Assembly (NCBI GenBank): GCA_015179045.1
Contig: WHUZ01000020.1
Coordinates: forward strand, 372,001-436,000
Direction: 5' to 3'
DNA length: 64,000 nt
Source of the DNA: Kalaharituber pfeilii
Taxonomy: Eukaryota > Ascomycota > Pezizomycetes > Pezizales > Pezizaceae
Within the stretch, counting starts at the first letter, position 1; every line of letters starts with the position of its first letter. The notes under the pieces were generated by a model. The model saw nothing but the letters and a program-made list of their open reading frames with translations. It made no database searches and was not told where the DNA came from. Of this stretch, positions 12,063-22,298 are shown one piece after another. Both the position numbers and the translations under genes were made by a program.

Positions 12063-12878
12063 CAGGACCTCCATCTACATGGGATCCTGAGCAACAGTCA
12101 ACGACGCAGAACTAGTAGCCATGGCAAGAGCCCCACAGACTGGGGACGAGGAACTGCCAGTGCTCATAATCTCAGACTCACGGGTAGCAATCAGCAAGCT
12201 ACAGAAAGTTGTAGAGGAGAAGCCGACACCGGACGGACCCGCCCACGCGGTAAGGAGAGCATGGGAAGGGAGAATAGCACGAAGGGGACTAGATGTTACA
12301 GCAATGTGGGTCAAAGAGCACAAGGGGATAAAAGGAAATGAGGAGGCAGACAGAGCAGCGAGGATTGGCACCTATTTACAGTACCAGGATGAGATGGTCA
12401 CAGAGGCAGGCATGCGCCAGCTGGCTAAGGCACAGCGGGCAGAAGAGAGAAACATACTGGGACTGAGCTACAAGCCTCCACAGAGGCTGGACTTTGGAGT
12501 ACGCTCCCCGGCGGGCCTGTTGGGGGGCAAGGGCCTGCAGGCGTGGACTCATAATGTTGGCAAGGCGGAGGGGCCGGAATGCAGGTGGTGCGGGGGCGAG
12601 GAGGAAACGACTTCACACATATGGGAGAGGTGCAGGGTTTGGAGGAGGAGTTGGCCGGGGGGGCTGGAAGCGATACACCGACCACTGGAGACAAGCTAAG
12701 GAGAAGGCATTGGTAGAACTCTTGAGGTGGGCGGATCAGTAGCACGCGAGTTAGTAGCTTTAAACCTTGTGTTTCGTGCCTGTTTACTTCACTTTATTTT
12801 CCATCTTCTCCTTTGTACTTAATATCTCGCCATAGCCCTCAGGGCGGCACGCGAGTAATGATTTAAAAAAAAAAAAAA
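12063..12878 (+). mobile_element. 5'-truncated Tad-like LINE with intact 3' end (LINE-1)
   Basis: An 816-bp insertion bounded by 12-bp target duplications CCCATCGTCCAT at 12051-12062 and 12879-12890. It carries the RNase H/zinc-knuckle end of ORF2, a 3' UTR ending in a hairpin (CTCGC...GCGAG around 12829-12855) and a poly(A) tail. It defines the complete family A 3' end that also occurs as tiny insertions elsewhere in the window. Confidence 0.92.
12121..12699 (+). pseudogene. RNase H and CCHC C-terminal fragment of LINE ORF2
   Basis: The frame is open upstream to about 12090 (ATVNDAELVAMARA). It contains the RNase H pieces DAELVAM, IISDSRVAI and MWVKEHKGIKGNEEADRAAR, then a zinc knuckle CRWCGGEEETTSHIWERC near residues 155-172. 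In the intact family this is the end of a polyprotein with endonuclease and reverse transcriptase; here those parts are missing because reverse transcription stopped early, so the protein is a dead fragment. Confidence 0.85.
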
Positions 12879-13130
12879 CCCATCGTCCATACCAAGTATT
12901 TGCGATTCCTAACACGACCCATCATATCTACAGGCTATAAATTAAAACTTCAGGTGCAAGACTTCATGGCGGCTGCGGCATGTAAATCAAGAGTAGGGCT
13001 CAAAAAAACGAATGTTCAGCACGAATTGGAAAGTAAGTATAAAGAATTGAAAGTATTTACTAACACTAAGAAAGTCAAAAATAAAAAGAAAAAAATAGAA
13101 AGTTTTTCCACATATTAAGCCATTAAGTTA

Positions 13131-13943
13131 CTGTGTTTCACCACATCTCGACGCACACTACAATTCGACGCATTTTCCCACCAAAACTGAGCGAATGAGA
13201 GCCTGTACATCCCCACGCACAGAACCTACTTCTCTATGCGCCTTCTAGGAGACTTAAAGCAAGTATCATCCTTCAGATCCTGCATCTCTACTTATAAGAA
13301 AAATTAGTGGTGAATGATTTATACCTCTGCATATTTTCGCATAAGTCTTGGCATATATTTTGTGGTATAATTGCAAGATATGGAAGTCTGCCCTCTGCAC
13401 CTGCAATTAATTCAATAAAACTATTCAAACCCTTCATTTGGCTAACCTATCCCTATGGAGATATACATGAATGGCATCAACTTAATCCTCGAAGTAATTG
13501 TTGAGCTGTTTAAAATATTTCTTGTCATAGCATAGGAATAGTATTGGAAGTGCGTGCCAACTATGCAATATATTAAATGGACTGAATAGAATCAAGGGAA
13601 TCAATATACAGTTCGGGGAGGCCCTTTGACCACAAGACTATGGCCATTGGTGATAGCGCTGAAGAAGAGTAGTACGTTCAGCCTGCTGGAATACTGTATG
13701 GAAATCCCATACAAATAGATGCCAAGACATCGTTACATATTTCGCGGTGCCATAATTCCTTGAGACTGCTTTCTTTGAGTAACAAGAGGTGCTAAACATG
13801 AAGAACAAGTATTTATTTAGTGCCACTAAATAGTGCTTACAAAGTTCTGCTCCAGTGGTTGAGGTACACGCTCTTCTGCGTAGCTAGTTTTGGTGGGAGA
13901 GTGCGTCGAATTGCGGTGTGCGTCGAGATATGGTGAAACACAG
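13131..13943. mobile_element. Tc1/mariner-like MITE with 58-bp TIRs
   Basis: The left end (CTGTGTTTCACCACATCTCG, 13131-13188) and right end (13886-13943, reverse complement) match over about 58 bp with few mismatches. TA target duplication at 13129-13130 and 13944-13945. No transposase frame inside, so non-autonomous. Confidence 0.85.
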
Positions 13944-13945
13944 TA

Positions 13946-14580
13946 TGCGTTGGGTGTTGTAGCTACCACCTGGTAACTACTAACTATGGACTTCCCCAAG
14001 GTTTTGGTAGGTCCACGGAATTTTATGGTTCATAGAACAGTAGCACCATTACGGGTCCACAAGATACAGGCTCCCGGATGAGATAACCTTCAATCTACGG
14101 TCCTTTTGCCGTCGGACTACTCATAGGACAATTTTTTTTTTTTTTTTTTTTTTTATGATTTCATTTTCGTTATATCCGATGTTTATTGTTTTTCTATTTC
14201 CTTAAACCTTTCACCAATAATGGCGGCCTCATTCTGAGTATCAAGGGGGCCGTGGGTACATGGAGTCTCCAAACGGACAAAATATGGTCAGCGAAGGACG
14301 CCTTGCTTAGTTGGGCTTCAATTCCAAAGCAAAAGGGGGTGTACCTCTTGAATAACAAGCAAATGGTATGTCGTAAGGCTTGTGGGTACACTGGCCGGGA
14401 GCTGGTATAGAGGATGAGCTTCTGCTCATGATGCAATTTTTTACGTTCCTTATTTTGTCATGTTCTGAATTTGTGCCGTATCATGTTTTCTTTGTTGCTC
14501 CGTGGCTGAACGGTCCTAGAACCCATGAGAATAGCTCAGCTGCGGAGCTGACGGAAGGAGAAACAGGACAGCGGAGGGAA
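13946..14580. other. Intergenic with a T24 run near 14131
   Basis: Contains a long poly(T) but no LINE-tail hairpin next to it. The 14186-14410 frame has no recognisable domain. Confidence 0.4.
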
Positions 14581-14635
14581 ATTTGAGGAGTACCGAGGTC
14601 AGCTGGTGTGAGCAGTAGGGAAAGACCTTCTTCCA

Positions 14636-14830
14636 GGCCAGCACGACAGGATGCCTGCAATTACGCTTTACGGCTAGTCCCCTTCCTAATGGAGCTCGGT
14701 CGCCAAGGGTTTTAGTACAAAGAGGCACGCCGAGGAATCGTAGTCCTGTTCACTTCTCTCACTCCAGTCTCGCTACGCTCACCCTCCGCTTCGCTACGTT
14801 ATTCTAAGTTTAAGTCTCTTCAGGTACGTT
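14636..14830 (+). promoter_or_regulatory. Shared upstream module, copy 1 (nuclease-like genes)
   Basis: Holds GACAGGATGCCTGCAATTAC and, further down, TCACTCCAGTCTCGCTACGC, both repeated upstream of the gene at 16701; the first is also upstream of the HNH gene at 42489. Conservation of the upstream block between genes whose proteins are unrelated suggests a regulatory or leader function. Confidence 0.55.
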
Positions 14831-14913
14831 ACGCTTCGCTTCACTCCCCTACGTTAGTTACTTTTGAGTATGAAGACTGATTATTTGTTGCAGGGTCAGA
14901 TGAGCCTTTGCAG

Positions 14914-14961
14914 TCATAGCCTATAGGGCGGCATACGAGTAATGATATTATTAAAAAAAAA
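14914..14961 (+). mobile_element. Minimal family A LINE-tail insertion
   Basis: CATAGCCTATAGGGCGGCAT...GAGTAATGAT plus A-rich tail, flanked by AGATGAGCCTTTG and AGATAAGCCTTTG (13 bp, one mismatch). The paralogous leader at about 16610 lacks the insertion (AGATAAGCCTCTGG), which confirms the boundaries. Confidence 0.8.
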
Positions 14962-15060
14962 GATAAGCCTTTGGAATCCATAAGCATTTTTATCGGTGAG
15001 TCCCAAGTTCGGTGTGTATAAGTTAACGGTGTGGGAGGCTGATCGGTTGAAAGGTTTACG

Positions 15061-15895
15061 ATGGATGAGGATAACGCAAATTCGAAGAAGTGGAAGATGA
15101 AATGGAAGAGAGCATATTGGAAGGTGACCCAGGCAAAGGCAGAGAAGGGATTAGGTTTCAGAATGGAAGAGATCAGTACAGTGCCGGTTCAGACAATGTT
15201 GGCGGAAGCGAAGTATGAGATGATACAGACTCTGTGTTAGAAAGCCAAGGAAGAGGTGTACAATGAACCAGTGAAATATTTTGACGTCGAAGGCTTTCCT
15301 ACCCCGGCAGATGAAGACGTCAAAGAGTCCAGCATAAATGACCTCGTTTACAGTATCATCAGTACTCCTCTACTCGATGTGAGACGTGAGACTGGGCGCA
15401 AAAAGATGAAGTTACGCAGAGAGAAAGATATCACTGCAGTGGACACCGAGACCGGCAGTTCAGAGGAATTTATCATGATGGACTACATGCCTGTGATGGA
15501 TGAAAAGTTCATTCCTGTCATTGAGGCAAAGAGGTATTCTATTAAACAGGCCATGAGACAGTGCCTGTTGTCGATGAGAGATATGTGGGATAACATTGAT
15601 GAGGGCGAAGTTTACGGTTTTGTCACTACAGGCGAGCGTTGGCAAATGCTCAGATACGATGGGAAACCGTTCCGGAAGGCGCGCAACATTACCGCATTGT
15701 TTGAGGGAATGGATTGGTCCCCCTCGCCATAGTCCGTAGGGCGGCATGCGAGTAATGATTTTTTTCTTAGAAAGGGGATGGATTAAGAAGAGGCCTTGTG
15801 GATGAGGGATTGTTCTATTATCGTGGATTGTATTAAGGCCGCGTTGCTAACCGGAGGGATCGTCAAGAGGGGTGTGGTTGTCGGGAAGGTGTATT
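15061..15895 (+). pseudogene. PD-(D/E)XK-like nuclease-fold protein, broken copy
   Basis: Paralogue of the gene at 16701-17444. The frame starts at the ATG at 15061, meets an in-frame TAG at 15238-15240, then runs on (KEEVYNEPVKYFDVEG aligns with KEEVYKQIVRYLNVEG) through VIEAKRYSIKQAMRQCLLSM and YGFVTTGERWQMLRYDG. The E-A-K after a hydrophobic strand is the PD-(D/E)XK-type signature. Near 15725 the frame is cut by a family A LINE tail; downstream, VDCIKAALLTGGIVK (about 15820-15865) matches the paralogue's VDCIYAALCDGGIAK, so the end of the gene is still there after the insertion. Assignment to a restriction-endonuclease-like fold is inference from pattern. The tail is 49 bp upstream of the ATG of the HNH fragment. 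Confidence 0.7.
15730..15768 (+). mobile_element. Family A LINE-tail insertion inside the nuclease-like pseudogene
   Basis: CGCCATAGTCCGTAGGGCGG and GCATGCGAGTAATGAT, followed by T-rich instead of A-rich sequence. It interrupts codons that remain in the paralogue. The target duplication is not clear. Confidence 0.75.
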
Positions 15896-15943
15896 AAAGG
15901 CTTGCGCTCAACTCCGTTCCGACTCAGCAAGTTACCTTTCAGG

Positions 15944-16265
15944 ATGTCATCAAATCGATCACATTTTAGAAACGTACAGCTTTACGACGGTAGCGATCCG
16001 GATGTGTTGTTAGGTGGACTTGTCCAGAACGACTCGGTAACAGAAAGAAATTTCCTTCAAATACTCGGAATTATTCTTATTACGGAGACCCCTACTATTG
16101 TGCAACATCGAGGTTCGGATCCTGTTGTGTTGATGAGCGACAGTCGACTGGAGGTTGGAAGTTACAACATTTATTGCCATAGTGAGTGAAATTCTCAGGA
16201 TTACGGTAGTTATCTAATTACGGTATAGATGATATTCAGGTCAATGGTCATTATTCCCTTCTTCC
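15944..16265 (+). pseudogene. 5' fragment of an HNH nuclease-family gene
   Basis: Starts MSSNRSHFRNVQLYDGSDPD and follows the HNH gene at 42489 for about 80 residues; the 5' UTR just upstream (GCTCAACTCCGTTCCGAC) is shared as well. A probable intron (GTGAGTG...TATAG, about 16182-16228) then joins DIQVNG, matching GDIQVSNELW of the full copy. The HNH domain itself is missing: homology stops where the leader of the next gene begins. Confidence 0.7.
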
Positions 16266-16267
16266 CG

Positions 16268-16510
16268 GTTCTCACGACAGAATGCCTGCAATTACGCTTT
16301 TTGGTTAACCTCTTTCCCCGTTCGGTTTAGAAACCGAGAGATTTTGAGGCTCAAGTCACGCCGTGTCAAGTCTGTCACATTGGCGGTGCTTGGCTTTATG
16401 TCATATTTAGGTACTCCCACATTTATGCATGAAGATTCCTCTAATCCTCTCTAAACCTCTACACTCCTCTCACTCCAGTCTCGCTACGCTCACTCTCTGC
16501 TTCGCTACCT
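16268..16510 (+). promoter_or_regulatory. Shared upstream module, copy 2
   Basis: CGACAGAATGCCTGCAATTA near 16272 and CTCACTCCAGTCTCGCTACG near 16468 match copy 1. The leader then contains GTAGGTTACTAATG...TTTTTTTAG (about 16546-16580), which looks like a 5'-UTR intron. Confidence 0.55.
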
Positions 16511-16700
16511 TCAGATTGTCGGTCTCCTCAAATAAGGCCCCTGCAGGTAGGTTACTAATGAGTATTGATTTTTTTTTTTAGGCTTTTGGACTAATGATTT
16601 GTTCTAGGATTAGATAAGCCTCTGGTGCCTCTAAGCGTTTTTATCCGTGAGTTCAAGCTTGTTTTGTGTAAGTTAATACTGATCGGTTGGGTTTTTAGTA

Positions 16701-17444
16701 ATGGGCGGCGATGAGGATATCCCAGCAGATAAAAAGAGGATGTTCCCGGGGAGATGTAGAGCGGAGGATAGGTATGACAATGGACGAACTCGCTTCCACA
16801 GCGATTTCAGTGGAGGAAATGTTGGTACTAGCACGATACAGCCCCGAAGAAGAGCAGCACAAAATGCGATCATCATGACCAAAGAAGAAGTTTACAAGCA
16901 AATCGTCCGATACCTCAATGTCGAAGGCTATTTGTTGGATCCCAATATGGAGGCGAACATCAACGATCTTTTTTTTTCTATCATCTCTCCGATTATCGAT
17001 GACTTTAAACGCAGAACAGGTAGAAATAAAATCAGCTTACTCCGAGAAAAGCAAATCGTGTCTGAGGACAACCATTATGGGGGTTATCGAGAGTTCGTCG
17101 TTGTCGATAAGATTTTGGTCACGGAAACAACATACATCTTAATTATCGAAGCGAAACAGGCGTCACTTGGCGCAGCGATGGGCCAGTGCTTATTAGCGAT
17201 GAAAGACTCGTGGGACAGCAATCACGAAGGTATTCTATATGGGTTTGTGACTACCGGGGAAAGTTGGCGGATGTTAAGATATAATGGTGCATCGTTTCTC
17301 ATAACAGATAAAATGGACGCAGTATTTGATACAATGGGTAGAAGGAAGGAGCGGTGGATGGAAAGTTACTCACATTTAGTGGATTGTATATATGCTGCGT
17401 TGTGTGATGGCGGTATTGCGAAAAAGGATGCGGTCGTCGGGTAG
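16701..17444 (+). CDS. PD-(D/E)XK-like nuclease-fold protein (Crinkler/toxin-type family, unnamed)
   Basis: A 247-residue uninterrupted frame. Residues 1-55 are polar and low in conservation; KEEVYKQIVRYLNVEGYLLDPNMEANINDLFFSIISPI opens the conserved part. The likely active-site core is YREFVVVDKILVTET...ILIIEAKQASLGAAMGQCL, where an acidic residue and E-A-K after a beta strand fit PD-(D/E)XK enzymes; YGFVTTGESWRMLRYNG follows. Similar modules occur in fungal Crinkler-like and other nuclease effectors; membership is inferred from pattern, not from a search. It has a decayed paralogue directly upstream (15061-15895) and shares its upstream module with it. A hairpin repeat follows the stop codon. 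A later start at the Met before TKEEVY would give a protein of about 190 residues. Confidence 0.65.
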   Translation: MGGDEDIPADKKRMFPGRCRAEDRYDNGRTRFHSDFSGGNVGTSTIQPRRRAAQNAIIMTKEEVYKQIVRYLNVEGYLLDPNMEANINDLFFSIISPIIDDFKRRTGRNKISLLREKQIVSEDNHYGGYREFVVVDKILVTETTYILIIEAKQASLGAAMGQCLLAMKDSWDSNHEGILYGFVTTGESWRMLRYNGASFLITDKMDAVFDTMGRRKERWMESYSHLVDCIYAALCDGGIAKKDAVVG

Positions 17445-17464
17445 TGTGGGGGTCGTCGGGAGTT

Positions 17465-17490
17465 GTTTATTATTATTATTATTATTATTT
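17465..17490 (+). repeat. (TTA)n microsatellite
   Basis: Seven to eight ATT/TTA units just downstream of the nuclease-like gene. Confidence 0.85.
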
Positions 17491-17522
17491 CTTTATTTAA
17501 ATTTGATTGTTGATATTTCGTA

Positions 17523-17615
17523 ATTTATTTATGGTTTGAATGGGGGTAAGTATCCCTCATATATGTCAGGGGGCTTTGCCCCCCGACATCCCCATCCAAA
17601 CATAAATAAGTTAGG
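17523..17615. repeat. Fold-back element with GC-rich hairpin
   Basis: Outer arms ATTTATTTATGGTTTGAATG and its complement near 17595-17615 enclose a strong hairpin GGGGGCTTTGCCCCC (17570-17585). Related sequence flanks the HNH gene at 41978 and 43573. It could act as a 3'-end structure or be a tiny MITE. Confidence 0.6.
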
Positions 17616-18190
17616 AAACCTCTCTCAAATTCATACCCGAAAGTTACTAAACGGGTTTGCGACAGCACCCAGTGTCGAGAGAGGGTCTACAGCCACCATC
17701 TGCTCCGCACCCGCTTCCAACTACACCAACTTCCGCTACATCCGCTTTCACACAGCCAAAATCTTATTTCCCAACCTAAGCACTTTACTAGTCTCGTAAC
17801 CAGCTTGTCACAGCAGGGGAGGCAGCAGTAGGAGAGGTTGCACGCAACATTAATCAAATGTAGAGTACAGTGAAAAATTGTTCTTGTACCCAGCCCAAAA
17901 AGACGGGTTGCCAAGCCGAATATTTAGTGAAAAATGTAAAGTACTTAAGGTGGGAAATAAGATTTTGACAGGTGCGGAGGAGGAGGTGGATGCGGGTGAA
18001 AAGGTGGTTGCATATCCCCCTCAACAGTTCCTTTTAAAGGCGCAGTAGTCACTACGAGACCTATTTTTCAGCCCACAAACGCTACCTAACCCATGGGTGG
18101 CAGCGCTCAACTCTTGAGGTCGCAAGGTGGCATGCCTCTCGTCTATACATAGTACTGATGTACACATATCTGTCGCTGCTTAGGTTGGCT
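17616..18190. other. Intergenic, no gene seen
   Basis: Short frames only, none with recognisable content. Confidence 0.4.
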
Positions 18191-18463
18191 AAGGGGAGGA
18201 CGGTGAGGACGCAAGATTAGCCTTGCACTTTCTAACAGTAGAGGCTGCTCGAGAGGGAAGACATCGTGCATTGCCCTTGGTGGGGCTGGAGAAGTGGCGA
18301 CAAGTGGTCATAGTAAAACCGATACAATTTGCGTATTTTCTACACTGCACCAAGCTGCATGTATCGTTTACTACCCTGTACAGACGCGAGTCTCTCCTCC
18401 GAAGTGTTTTCTTCCCTCCTTCCCATTTACATTCCTCTCCTCATTGTTTTTTTTTTTTTCTTT
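18191..18463. repeat. U2 3' flank, type T2, copy A
   Basis: GGAGGACGGTGAGGACGCAA onward is nearly identical to 47206-47487 in the same orientation. Here it lies 3' of a truncated U2 copy; in the other copy it lies 3' of the intact U2 gene. Confidence 0.8.
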
Positions 18464-18652
18464 GCAACCCAGCACTGTGGCCAGATCTCAAGGAAAAAAA
18501 GGTGTTCGCGGCACAAGCAGGCAGTGTAATAACGAGGCCACGGTGGACCGAACTGTAGGTCGAGACCCAGTGAGCTCAGTCCGGGGTGCAAAAATAAGAT
18601 TAATCAACAAACGGTCCCGATGGGACCATTTCAGAGATTAAACTGAAAAGAG
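18464..18652 (-). pseudogene. U2 snRNA copy lacking the 5' end
   Basis: Reverse complement matches the U2 genes of this window from TTTTCAGTTTAATCTCTGAA to the 3' stem-loops, including the Sm-like site ATTTTTG. The first roughly 40 nt, with the GUAGUA branch-point pairing region, are replaced by unrelated sequence, so it cannot work as U2. The breakpoint is the same as in the copy at 46780-46985. Confidence 0.88.
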
Positions 18653-18770
18653 AGAATATCCGTTGATTACTAGTTTAAGGTACAGAATCGTGGCATGAAA
18701 CCTTATGGTTTATGGCCTACAAGAAACCTATCCACTAACGTCTAACTAATCTTCCCCGTATGTACATGAG

Positions 18771-19279
18771 TTAAACCCTCGCGACAGAGCACGAGGACCA
18801 GAATTTCTTCGTCCCTAGACCAGTGACTTCAATCAGATTGTCCAGCTCCGCGAGCCGGTCTGGGTTGAACAGAAGGTCGAATTCTTCCTCCTGTGGCGTT
18901 GGGCGCTGGGCGGGTGGTCTGCCCCGTGTTGTTAGGGGGCATTCGGTGAGGTAGTGGCAACGTGAGCCAATCTGGCCGCAGCTGCAGTGGTCGGAGAAAG
19001 CCCCGATGTGCATCATGAACCGGGGAATGCGGGCGTGGCCCAGGCGGAGTTGCGAGATGATCGCGGCCCGTGCGCGGGGAGAGTGGCTCTGTCGCCCATT
19101 TTGTTGAACCGGAACGACGGAACGTAGTTGGGTCTTTTCTTCGACGTGTCCCAGCCTTCTTTCCACTCATCTACCGTTAAACGGTTTATGGTGGCGGCGG
19201 GGAATTTGAAGGGGTGGGAGGCGTCGGGTGGGATTTCGTCGGCGAGTCTGTTGAGAATGGCGTCGACATTGTAATGCAC
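18771..19279 (-). pseudogene. 3' half of a non-LTR retrotransposon ORF2 (LINE-3 family)
   Basis: Begins with VDAILNRLADEIPPDASHPF and runs, with one frameshift near 19150, to a zinc knuckle CSCGQIGSRCHYLTEC near the C-terminus. The first about 50 nt overlap the very end of the 44597-46763 copy, which stops at IPPDAS. The two copies therefore hold complementary parts of one element type. Upstream of it lies the same host-like flank as in the other copy. Confidence 0.82.
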
Positions 19280-19385
19280 ATGTTTATCAGCTTCTGACCT
19301 AAGCCACTCTCCCGTAACTATTGATTGCGCAGTCTTCCTTTAGATCTTGAAGAACAATAGCTATTGGAATAACTGAGAATACTCC

Positions 19386-19589
19386 TCACATAACTGACGT
19401 ACTGGTACTTGCACCGCATCGGAGTCCTGAGCTAAACCAAGGAAGTCCTAAGCTGCTCTGACGATCTCGGAACTGCAATTCGAGAGGAAGGCTTTCAACA
19501 AATGTACTGAGGGTAAAGCTTTCTTCATTCATGAAGTTGAAGACACGAGATATATGCACACCCTCTTCATCCAGATCACGGAAAGGCAT
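19386..19589 (-). CDS. Small conserved frame of unknown function, copy A
   Basis: A 67-residue frame MPFRDLDEEGVHISRVFNFM... also occurs in copy B at 44328-44466, where it ends early at a TAA. A second frame over the same 3' part (AAKDFLGLAQDSDAVRVP) is also coherent in copy B, so a frameshift or intron may join them. I do not recognise the protein. Confidence 0.35.
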   Translation of the reverse strand: MPFRDLDEEGVHISRVFNFMNEESFTLSTFVESLPLELQFRDRQSSLGLPWFSSGLRCGASTSTSVM

Positions 19590-19819
19590 TGCTATCTATA
19601 TACGGTGCTGCAGGTTGATCTTGATGTGGAAATAATCACTGGGATGGAGTGAGACTGGAAGTAAACACCGAGCTCTGGTAGTGTTATATAGCAAACAACC
19701 TAGCGCGCTGCCTAGCCGACCTACTGGGCGCGCTTGAAAGTTCCAGACGTCGCAACGTGAAAAATATAATAACACGTAAATCACGTGCGCGCCGCAGCGG
19801 CTGGTCACGAGACTAGGTG

Positions 19820-19976
19820 TTCCGGCTGCTTATACTATAGTACAACAGCAAAATCCTCTTCGAATGGAACGAAGGGTGAACAGAATATTGTATGGGCCAT
19901 AGAGTTGTGATCCATCTTTAATACCCTCAGGCTTAGCTAACTCGAATAGTCTGACTATCTTCACAGGCCATGGCAT
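19820..19976 (-). pseudogene. N-terminal fragment of a GS(Q)YYGPYN-type family, copy A
   Basis: Starts MPWPVKIVRLFELAKPEGIK, then DGSQLYGPYNILF. I recognise the DGS-YYGPYN motif from a large fungal family with an IEIKP-type PD-(D/E)XK-like core, but that core is absent. The continuation is in another frame (PFEEDFAVI), so the gene is frameshifted and truncated. Confidence 0.5.
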
Positions 19977-20320
19977 GGCTGAACTGCTGAATTGAATATG
20001 ATGTTGATGTGATAGATGCGAAATGTAACTAACACTGAATCCTGATCTGATTCCTTAATCCTTTACTGAAATCCTGATTCGAAAATATTCAAACGTAATG
20101 GAGGTGAAGTGTAGCGAAACCGTAGAGAAGTGTAGAAGACAGAAAAAAAAGCAGTCGAACGAGGAAACCCCCCATAAATACACCTTTGCCAAGGTGCCTT
20201 GAACTTGCCAAGGTCGATCCCTGTCCAGCTGGCGCAGCGTGACTTTTACACTAGAACGCTTGGCAACTAAGCTCTGTAAGAAGATGGCCAATGTTAAGAT
20301 GAAAAATGGGTAAGGAAGTA

Positions 20321-21454
20321 CAGTCAAACCTTTCTATTCAATAAGACAGGTTATAACGTCGGGACCGGAGGGTTCTATTCAATAAGACAGGTTATCCACT
20401 TGGACAGGTTTGAGTGGAGAGGTCAATTTTTGTGCTATATACATGCAGTCAGAGCTATAGCAGGCACTGCCAGAGTGTTTGACATGCTATACACTGACGG
20501 TACGAAATCTGTGATTGCCAGTATCTATCTACTACTTACTAGTAGAGGTAAAAAAAGTGTAATTCGGATCACTTGGAACGTTCCCCACAAAAAAGCAGTC
20601 TAACAGCCGCTTGATCCTTGCTAGTATTCGCGCTATCCAATATGACAGGTCCAGTTACTATGTAAATCCGGGAAACGGGCTGGCAAAAATGCTATCCATC
20701 CAATAATGAAAATATCGAATAATGGGTGCCTTCCCCTAAGGATTTATGTGAAATTCAAACCCCGGCTTTGAAATAAAACCGGGGTCCGATCCCTGTTTTA
20801 TTGTTTGGTAGAGCGTTCGAAACAATTTTTTGAAAGAGGGGTACCCCCCCCCTCTTTCAAAATACTCACTTGAATAAACAATAAACAATAAATTACAAAA
20901 GCAGTTAGTTAGAGTACACTACTGCTGAAGTAGCATAGTCTACAATAACTATACCATATAGAGGATATTTAAATTCACATTTGCATCATTTGCACCTAGT
21001 CCTGCTTGCATATGTAAAATCCAGTAATGCATTCTTATCCTCCAGCGGAAAATTTTTACTGAGAGTTCAGCCTCCTACTCTTTCGCTTTTTAGATACATT
21101 GGTACTTGACTGCTGTTTCTTAAGACGTAGTCCTCTCTCTTGGAGCTTGAGAGCTCATGCTGTCTTTTATAGTGGATTGACAGCTTGTTCACTGGCTTAT
21201 TTAATGTTCACTGGCTTATTTAATGTTCACTGGCTTATTTAAGGTGTTAATATCTGCATAACAAAAAGTTTCTAGATTTATTATTTTACACACGTCCAAG
21301 TGCTTAGAGAAACTACCCCCTGCTTGCGGTGGAAATGTACCCTGGTAAAATTTGGTTTGAATTTCACATAAATCCTTAGGGGAAGGCACCCAATCTATGT
21401 ACACCGGCCAAAGCTCGGACCGGCAAAGTTCCTCCAATATGACAGGTTCTACTG
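20321..21454. mobile_element. Tigger/pogo-type non-autonomous element
   Basis: Ends CAGTCAAACCTTTCTATTCA and (reverse complement) CAGTAGAACCTGTCATATTG, flanked by TA at 20319-20320 and 21455-21456, with a shared GGACCGG motif about 45 bp inside each end. Sub-terminal inverted copies of CCTTCCCCTAAGGATTTATG occur at about 20730 and 21370. No transposase frame. A fragment of a relative lies at 41196-41431. Confidence 0.75.
21187..21242 (+). repeat. Short tandem repeat, three units
   Basis: Unit TTCACTGGCTTATTTAATG of about 19 bp repeated three times inside the MITE. Confidence 0.9.
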
Positions 21455-21849
21455 TAGTACATTGTATTTTCCGGTGCACTTTGTATATAAATGCATGCAA
21501 AGATATCAATGAAAATGTCGTTGTGCAATTAATCAACTACACTGTCTTTTTGGAGCAAGTAGAGGTATCAAGATGAAGAATATATTTCACCTGAAAAGAT
21601 CACACAAAAATTCTATTCTGGTGGTTGAGATAGTTGTTGTCACGTATGGTCAGTTTTGGTTTTAAATGTGCATCGGCCTAGGTGCAGCTAAACTTGCTAT
21701 ATCTTGCAACAGGCAACAGAGTACAGTTCGAGCCTGCATATGATTTCGTATATACCCAAAATAGGTCATTACTTATATGCCAAAAACAGACTTAAAAGGT
21801 GTGCGGAGGATAATCAAAATCTGTTATCCAGCACATTTGAACCCACTTG

Positions 21850-22063
21850 AGTGTCATTTGCACTAACAATAAATTTTTGTTGCATCTGGCAGTGTTCAAT
21901 CTCCCGGATGGGTTGTGTTCAAAATTCCAGCAGCACGTATCTTCTACATTGTAATCACGCTAAGCTACATGTATCGTTTACTACGAATTACAGCCCCACA
22001 AGTCTCCGCTTCCGTATTTCCGAAGTGTTTTATTCCCTCTCCTCTATTTTTTTCAATTTTTCT
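21850..22063. repeat. U2 3' flank, type T1, copy A
   Basis: Matches 46986-47204 in reverse complement. Here it is 3' of the intact U2 gene; in the other copy it is 3' of the truncated U2. Confidence 0.8.
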
Positions 22064-22298
22064 TTGCAACCCAGCACTGCGGCCAGATCTCAAGGAAAAA
22101 AAAGGTGTTCGCGGCGCAAGCAGGCAGTGTAATAGCAAGGCCACGGTGGACCGAACTGTAGGTCGAGACCCAGTGAGCTCAGTCCGAGGTGCAAAAATAA
22201 GATTAATCAACAAACGGTCCCGATGGGACCATTTCAGAGATTAAACTGAAAAGAACAGATACTACACTTGATCTAAGCCAAAAGGCAAAGAGAGTGAT
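22064..22298 (-). ncRNA. U2: U2 spliceosomal snRNA gene, copy A
   Basis: The transcript would start ATCACTCTCTTTGCCTTTTG and continue GGCTTAGATCAAGTGTAGTA, with the GUAGUA branch-point recognition sequence, TTTTCAGTTTAATCTCTGAA, an Sm-like ATTTTTG site and a GC-rich 3' stem-loop ending near GGGTTGCAAAG. It is intact over the conserved 5' region and has a TATA box upstream. In the spliceosome it pairs with the intron branch site. The 3' end is approximate. Confidence 0.93.

Larger units (their letters stand above)
19320..20318 (-). repeat. Duplicated block F1, copy A (inverted relative to copy B)
   Basis: Matches 43780-44596 in reverse complement with small differences, including about 165 bp present only here (near 19640-19805). 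It contains a leader with TATA-like TGTATTTATGGG (near 20180), a nuclease-like N-terminal fragment (start 19976) and a small frame ending at 19386. Confidence 0.85.

Noticed and set aside
14131..14154. Possible further LINE tail at the T24 run
   Set aside because: No family A or B hairpin sequence on either side.
18294..18641. Frames over U2 copies (also 21915-22244, 46796-47359, 47430-47669)
   Set aside because: They translate U2 snRNA sequence; identical endings arise from the RNA gene, not from protein conservation.
20055..20327. 90-residue frame conserved in both F1 copies
   Set aside because: It overlaps the TATA-bearing leader; conservation is better explained by the DNA block being duplicated, and the frame crosses the promoter-like element.
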